DNA of 64,000 bases. It comes from Panax quinquefolius (taxonomy: Eukaryota > Streptophyta > Magnoliopsida > Apiales > Araliaceae). The first letter of the stretch is position 1, and every line of letters starts with the position of its first letter. The position numbers were made by a program, and so were the translations under genes. This document shows, piece by piece, positions 61,261 through 64,000 of this stretch. Location: the NCBI GenBank assembly GCA_020205615.1, contig CM035151.1, positions 47,049,409-47,113,408 on the forward strand, given 5' to 3'. The notes under the pieces were generated by a model that saw only the letters and a program-made list of their open reading frames with translations, was not told the DNA's origin and did not search any database.

Positions 61261-62594
61261 AGATTATAAAATAGGGTTCATACCTTTTTGTGAGCAAAAT
61301 CTAATTTCTATGCTTCTGATCTGTTGTTGGTGTTCGTGGGGCTTGATTAGGGGACTGATATGCTATACAATTTCGTGGTTTTTAGAGAGAGGAGTTCTAG
61401 GATGAAAGTTGTGAATAATTAGCATAAATGTGACATTTTCTCTCTCTTGATCTATACAAATAACATGTATACAATGTATTGGATGATCACATGGCTGAGA
61501 TTTGTAGCTTGTAGGTTCATAGCTAGGTAGACTAGGGTGGCTAGCTAGATTTTGATAAGACTTGTCTAACAATAATTCAAGAATGGGATAAAAAGGGTAT
61601 TTTAGTAATTTTGCAAATAAGTCAAAGGGTATTCTTGTCCAATGTGCTTAAATCTAGGGTTTAATCACTAGATTTTTAACCTTAAAGTTTCCCAAATAAT
61701 TACTAGGGTTTGGATAATTAAAAATTAAAGTGTAACAAAATTTTAATTAAAACATATTAATTAAAATTAGGGTTTTTAATAGAAAATTAGGGTTTAAATA
61801 ATTAGGGTTTCTTAATTATCATTAGGGTTCCTAAATTAACATTTCAATTTACTAAAATAATAATCATGGTTTATAATTTTAGCAATTAGTTTTCCAAATT
61901 TTAAATTAGGGCTTTCAAATATTAATTAGGGTTTTATCTAATTAACATTAATTCTAGAATATGCACATAATTCATATAACACAATTTCTGACCGATCTTA
62001 ATTTCCAGTTTTAAATTTCCAATCATGGTTTATGACAGTAATACTAGGTTTTGTTGTCATATACCATAATTGACTAACCAATATCAGTCTACACGTATAC
62101 TGTATATATTTATAACACTAAAAAATAATATTATATTTAATATAATATTATTATTCTCATTCATAGCTCAAAATCCAAAAGTAGGGTTTGGATTCCATAT
62201 CGATTATCTTTCATATATAACATTATTAATTAAGTTAAAAAGAATTAACTTAAATAATCTGAACTAAAATTCATATAATAAAATAGTACTTATAATAATT
62301 CCAATAATCATCTCATATATTATTTAAATAATATAAAATCTTATTTTCATAGAAAATAAATAATAAAGACATTTCTCTTATAAAATTAATTATTATAAGT
62401 ATATACTTTATAATGATCAATAATTCTAAAATAAAATTGTTTGAAATTATTCTTGAAATAAATAATTTTATTTATCACATATATACATACACATTACTTG
62501 ACACATATTCTCATCTTTAAAATAATAACAAAAAAATTAATATGCAAAATTTCTTATTTATTTATATAGAAAATATTCAGGTTATTACATGTAG

Positions 62595-62855
62595 TGTATA
62601 AAGATAAAACTGAACAATAGACTAGTCTAATGAACTATTATGTATCCTTGGTGGTGGATAAAAGTCACTCTTGTAAGATGAAATGAATAATGTATTTATT
62701 ATTTGTAATGAAAAAGGTTATAAGGTTTCCAGAACCTGGGATTTGAGAGTGTATGTCGTTATATTTTAGTATATAATGATGTATGTTGGATGAATGATGT
62801 ACTCGTGACGTATGAAATCTGGGTGTGAAGATAGACCGGATTTTAGGGCGTTGCA
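62595..62855 (+). mobile_element. 3' LTR of element X, terminal part
   Basis: After the right TSD of B the sequence matches 26716-26973 of the X 5' LTR and ends AGGGCGTTGCA, a one-base variant of GGGGCGTTACA. The flanking TTCAG is the right target-site copy in Y. Confidence 0.88.
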
Positions 62856-62860
62856 TTCAG

Positions 62861-64000
62861 CTTGATATTTACGGGATCCTTAAGTTCTTCTAACCTTGTT
62901 CGCTGAAAATTATTTTTCAATTAAAGCAAGAGTGAGCATTCAATTGCCCAGCAAGTCATAATAGTTGAACAAACAACTTCAAAATTAAAACATTTCTCCA
63001 GAACTTCGATAACCGAACAAAGGTTATGAAGAATCTTGAATAAAAGGAATAGTTTCAATTCCTATCATATTAAAACATCAGTCACTTTAATTTTGAAATA
63101 CTTTCATTACTCTACCTTTTTCATACACATCCTGTCTGGCTAGAATCATTAGCACAGACTTAAAAATAACGGTTCATGTATAAACAGAACATACTGGTAT
63201 TGAACAGCTCAATCACAGAATAATTCATATCATAGAAACGCCAAAATGTTCAAATTGTGGCACAAGGCCTCATACATATTACCACCTTGTACATAAATCG
63301 CACATATGCACATAGACAAGACTTCTCAAGTTCAACATCTGAGAAGTTTAAGAAACTAGCATTCATTTAGAATATGAATGAAGTTAGGAAACTTGCCTTA
63401 CGCACAGCTACAGCGTACGCCGAACTGTTCATTCCAATTCCTATATAACACATAAGGAGAAAACATAAACACCAATTAGTCATATATTGAACTTATGCTT
63501 TGGTTTACTTAACTTTACTTCTTAGGGTTCGCGTTCTTGCAATATAAGTTTACGCGACTAACTTCCTTTACCAGTTTACGGCTTTATGACATACGGAGAT
63601 GTCTTACTTATACGTTCATCATCTTGGATGATTTATATTCTTATCTTCTTCTTATAACTTCTCTAGGACTCGACACACATCTCGTCTCTGCTGGTAGTCC
63701 ATATGGTACTCTAAGTGGTTTTCCACAAACAACCAACAAACAAGTTCCCGTCTAATCTACATTGCCATCACAGTGAGTTAGATCGGTTGCCAGTTTCGTA
63801 TATACCTTCACACTCTGAAGGAATAGTTTATCCCAGCTCCTATACGTCAACCATCAAAGGTTACGATTGTACCACACCCTAACTCATCTTAACTTATCTG
63901 AACAAATTAACTATAAGGTTCGTTAAGTTAATTTCTTATTCTTTACGGATTTCTGGCAACTAAATGCCATACCTCAGGATTCATTCCTTATCGACTCACA
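62861..64000 (-). mobile_element. 5' LTR of element Y, continued
   Basis: Picks up exactly where 18660 left off: CTTGATATTTACGGGATCC here against AAGATCAAGCTGACGG in reverse in X near 26640. It is collinear with the X LTR from about 26640 back to about 25500, read in reverse. It runs off the window, so the LTR start of Y is not seen. Open frames at 63537-63755 (plus) and its mirror in X at 34125-34316 arise from the same LTR sequence and are not supported as genes. Confidence 0.88.

Larger units (their letters stand above)
35032..62589 (-). mobile_element. LTR 'B' inserted in X 3' LTR (interrupted by copia element C)
   Basis: Plus-strand start TGTGACGCCCCCAAATTCGGG, end CAGGTTATTACA, flanked by TGTAG at 35027-35031 and 62590-62594. 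Without C it is about 5.05 kb (35032-37618 plus 60126-62589) and has no PBS or coding region, so it is a solo LTR related to A at both ends. Minus orientation is inferred from V. It is very A+T-rich at 36480-37540. Its right half (60126-61260) has palindromes and a ~210-bp degenerate repeat not seen in A. Confidence 0.88.
18661..62855 (+). mobile_element. Element X: non-autonomous long-LTR retrotransposon (LARD-like), with nested insertions
   Basis: Two LTRs in the same direction: 18661-26973 (8313 bp, 3769 bp after removing insertion A with its TSD) and 31534-62855 (31322 bp, 3759 bp after removing insertion B with its TSD). A PBS, a PPT and an internal region of 1624 bp (after removing S) lie between them. 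The target-site duplication is GTCAG at 18656-18660 and TTCAG at 62856-62860 (one substitution), inside the 5' LTR of Y. Rejoining the flanks restores the Y LTR order seen in X itself near 26650. No gag or pol domain is found. Confidence 0.88.

Overview
This is nuclear DNA from a large, repeat-rich flowering-plant genome, probably a eudicot; nothing in it names a species. It is A+T-rich. It holds no intact host gene, tRNA, rRNA or CRISPR array that I can support. Almost every base can be assigned to transposable elements stacked inside one another: Ty3/Gypsy chromoviruses, a non-autonomous long-LTR family, a Ty1/Copia element and a CACTA (En/Spm) DNA transposon. The boundaries below come from LTR ends (TG...CA), primer-binding sites, polypurine tracts and 5-bp target-site duplications (TSDs) read directly in the sequence.

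Left part (1-18660). Bases 1-5907 are a decayed minus-strand chromovirus, 'Z': integrase, protease and gag remnants, RT/RNase H deleted, then PBS and 5' LTR at 3201-5907. Z interrupts the gag of a plus-strand chromovirus, 'W', whose zinc knuckles, protease, RT, RNase H, integrase and chromodomain run from 5908 to 9586, followed by a PPT and a 3' LTR from 9632. Near 12.2 kb W abuts the leader, PBS and LTR of a minus-strand element 'V' (about 12200-15445). Next comes a minus-strand non-autonomous element 'Y': 3' LTR fragment, 1.8-kb non-coding internal region (16301-18099), and 5' LTR from 18100.

Right part (18661-64000). At 18660 the Y 5' LTR is split by 'X', a plus-strand member of the same non-autonomous family, and it resumes at 62861-64000. 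X spans 18661-62855. Its two LTRs are about 3.77 and 3.76 kb once insertions are removed, and its internal region is about 1.62 kb with no recognisable gag or pol. X carries three insertions with clean TSDs: a 4.5-kb solo LTR 'A' (19870-24408, TSD TCTAT) in the 5' LTR, a 2.9-kb element 'S' (27669-30599, TSD AAGGT) in the internal region, and LTR 'B' (35032-62589, TSD TGTAG) in the 3' LTR. B is split by a copia element 'C' (37619-60120, TSD GGAGG), and the leader of C is split by a CACTA transposon starting at 40013. The order Y > X > B > C > CACTA makes five nested levels.

How the parts relate. W is a relic of a complete plant chromovirus. X and Y have no proteins of their own but share its kind of PBS, PPT, LTR termini and core promoter, so a W-like element may once have mobilised them. 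No element here looks autonomous now: reading frames carry stops, frameshifts and deletions. The features most worth a second look are four stem-loops with a conserved apex in the copia leader, the paired X/Y non-autonomous family, and a rearranged duplication at the B/C junction.
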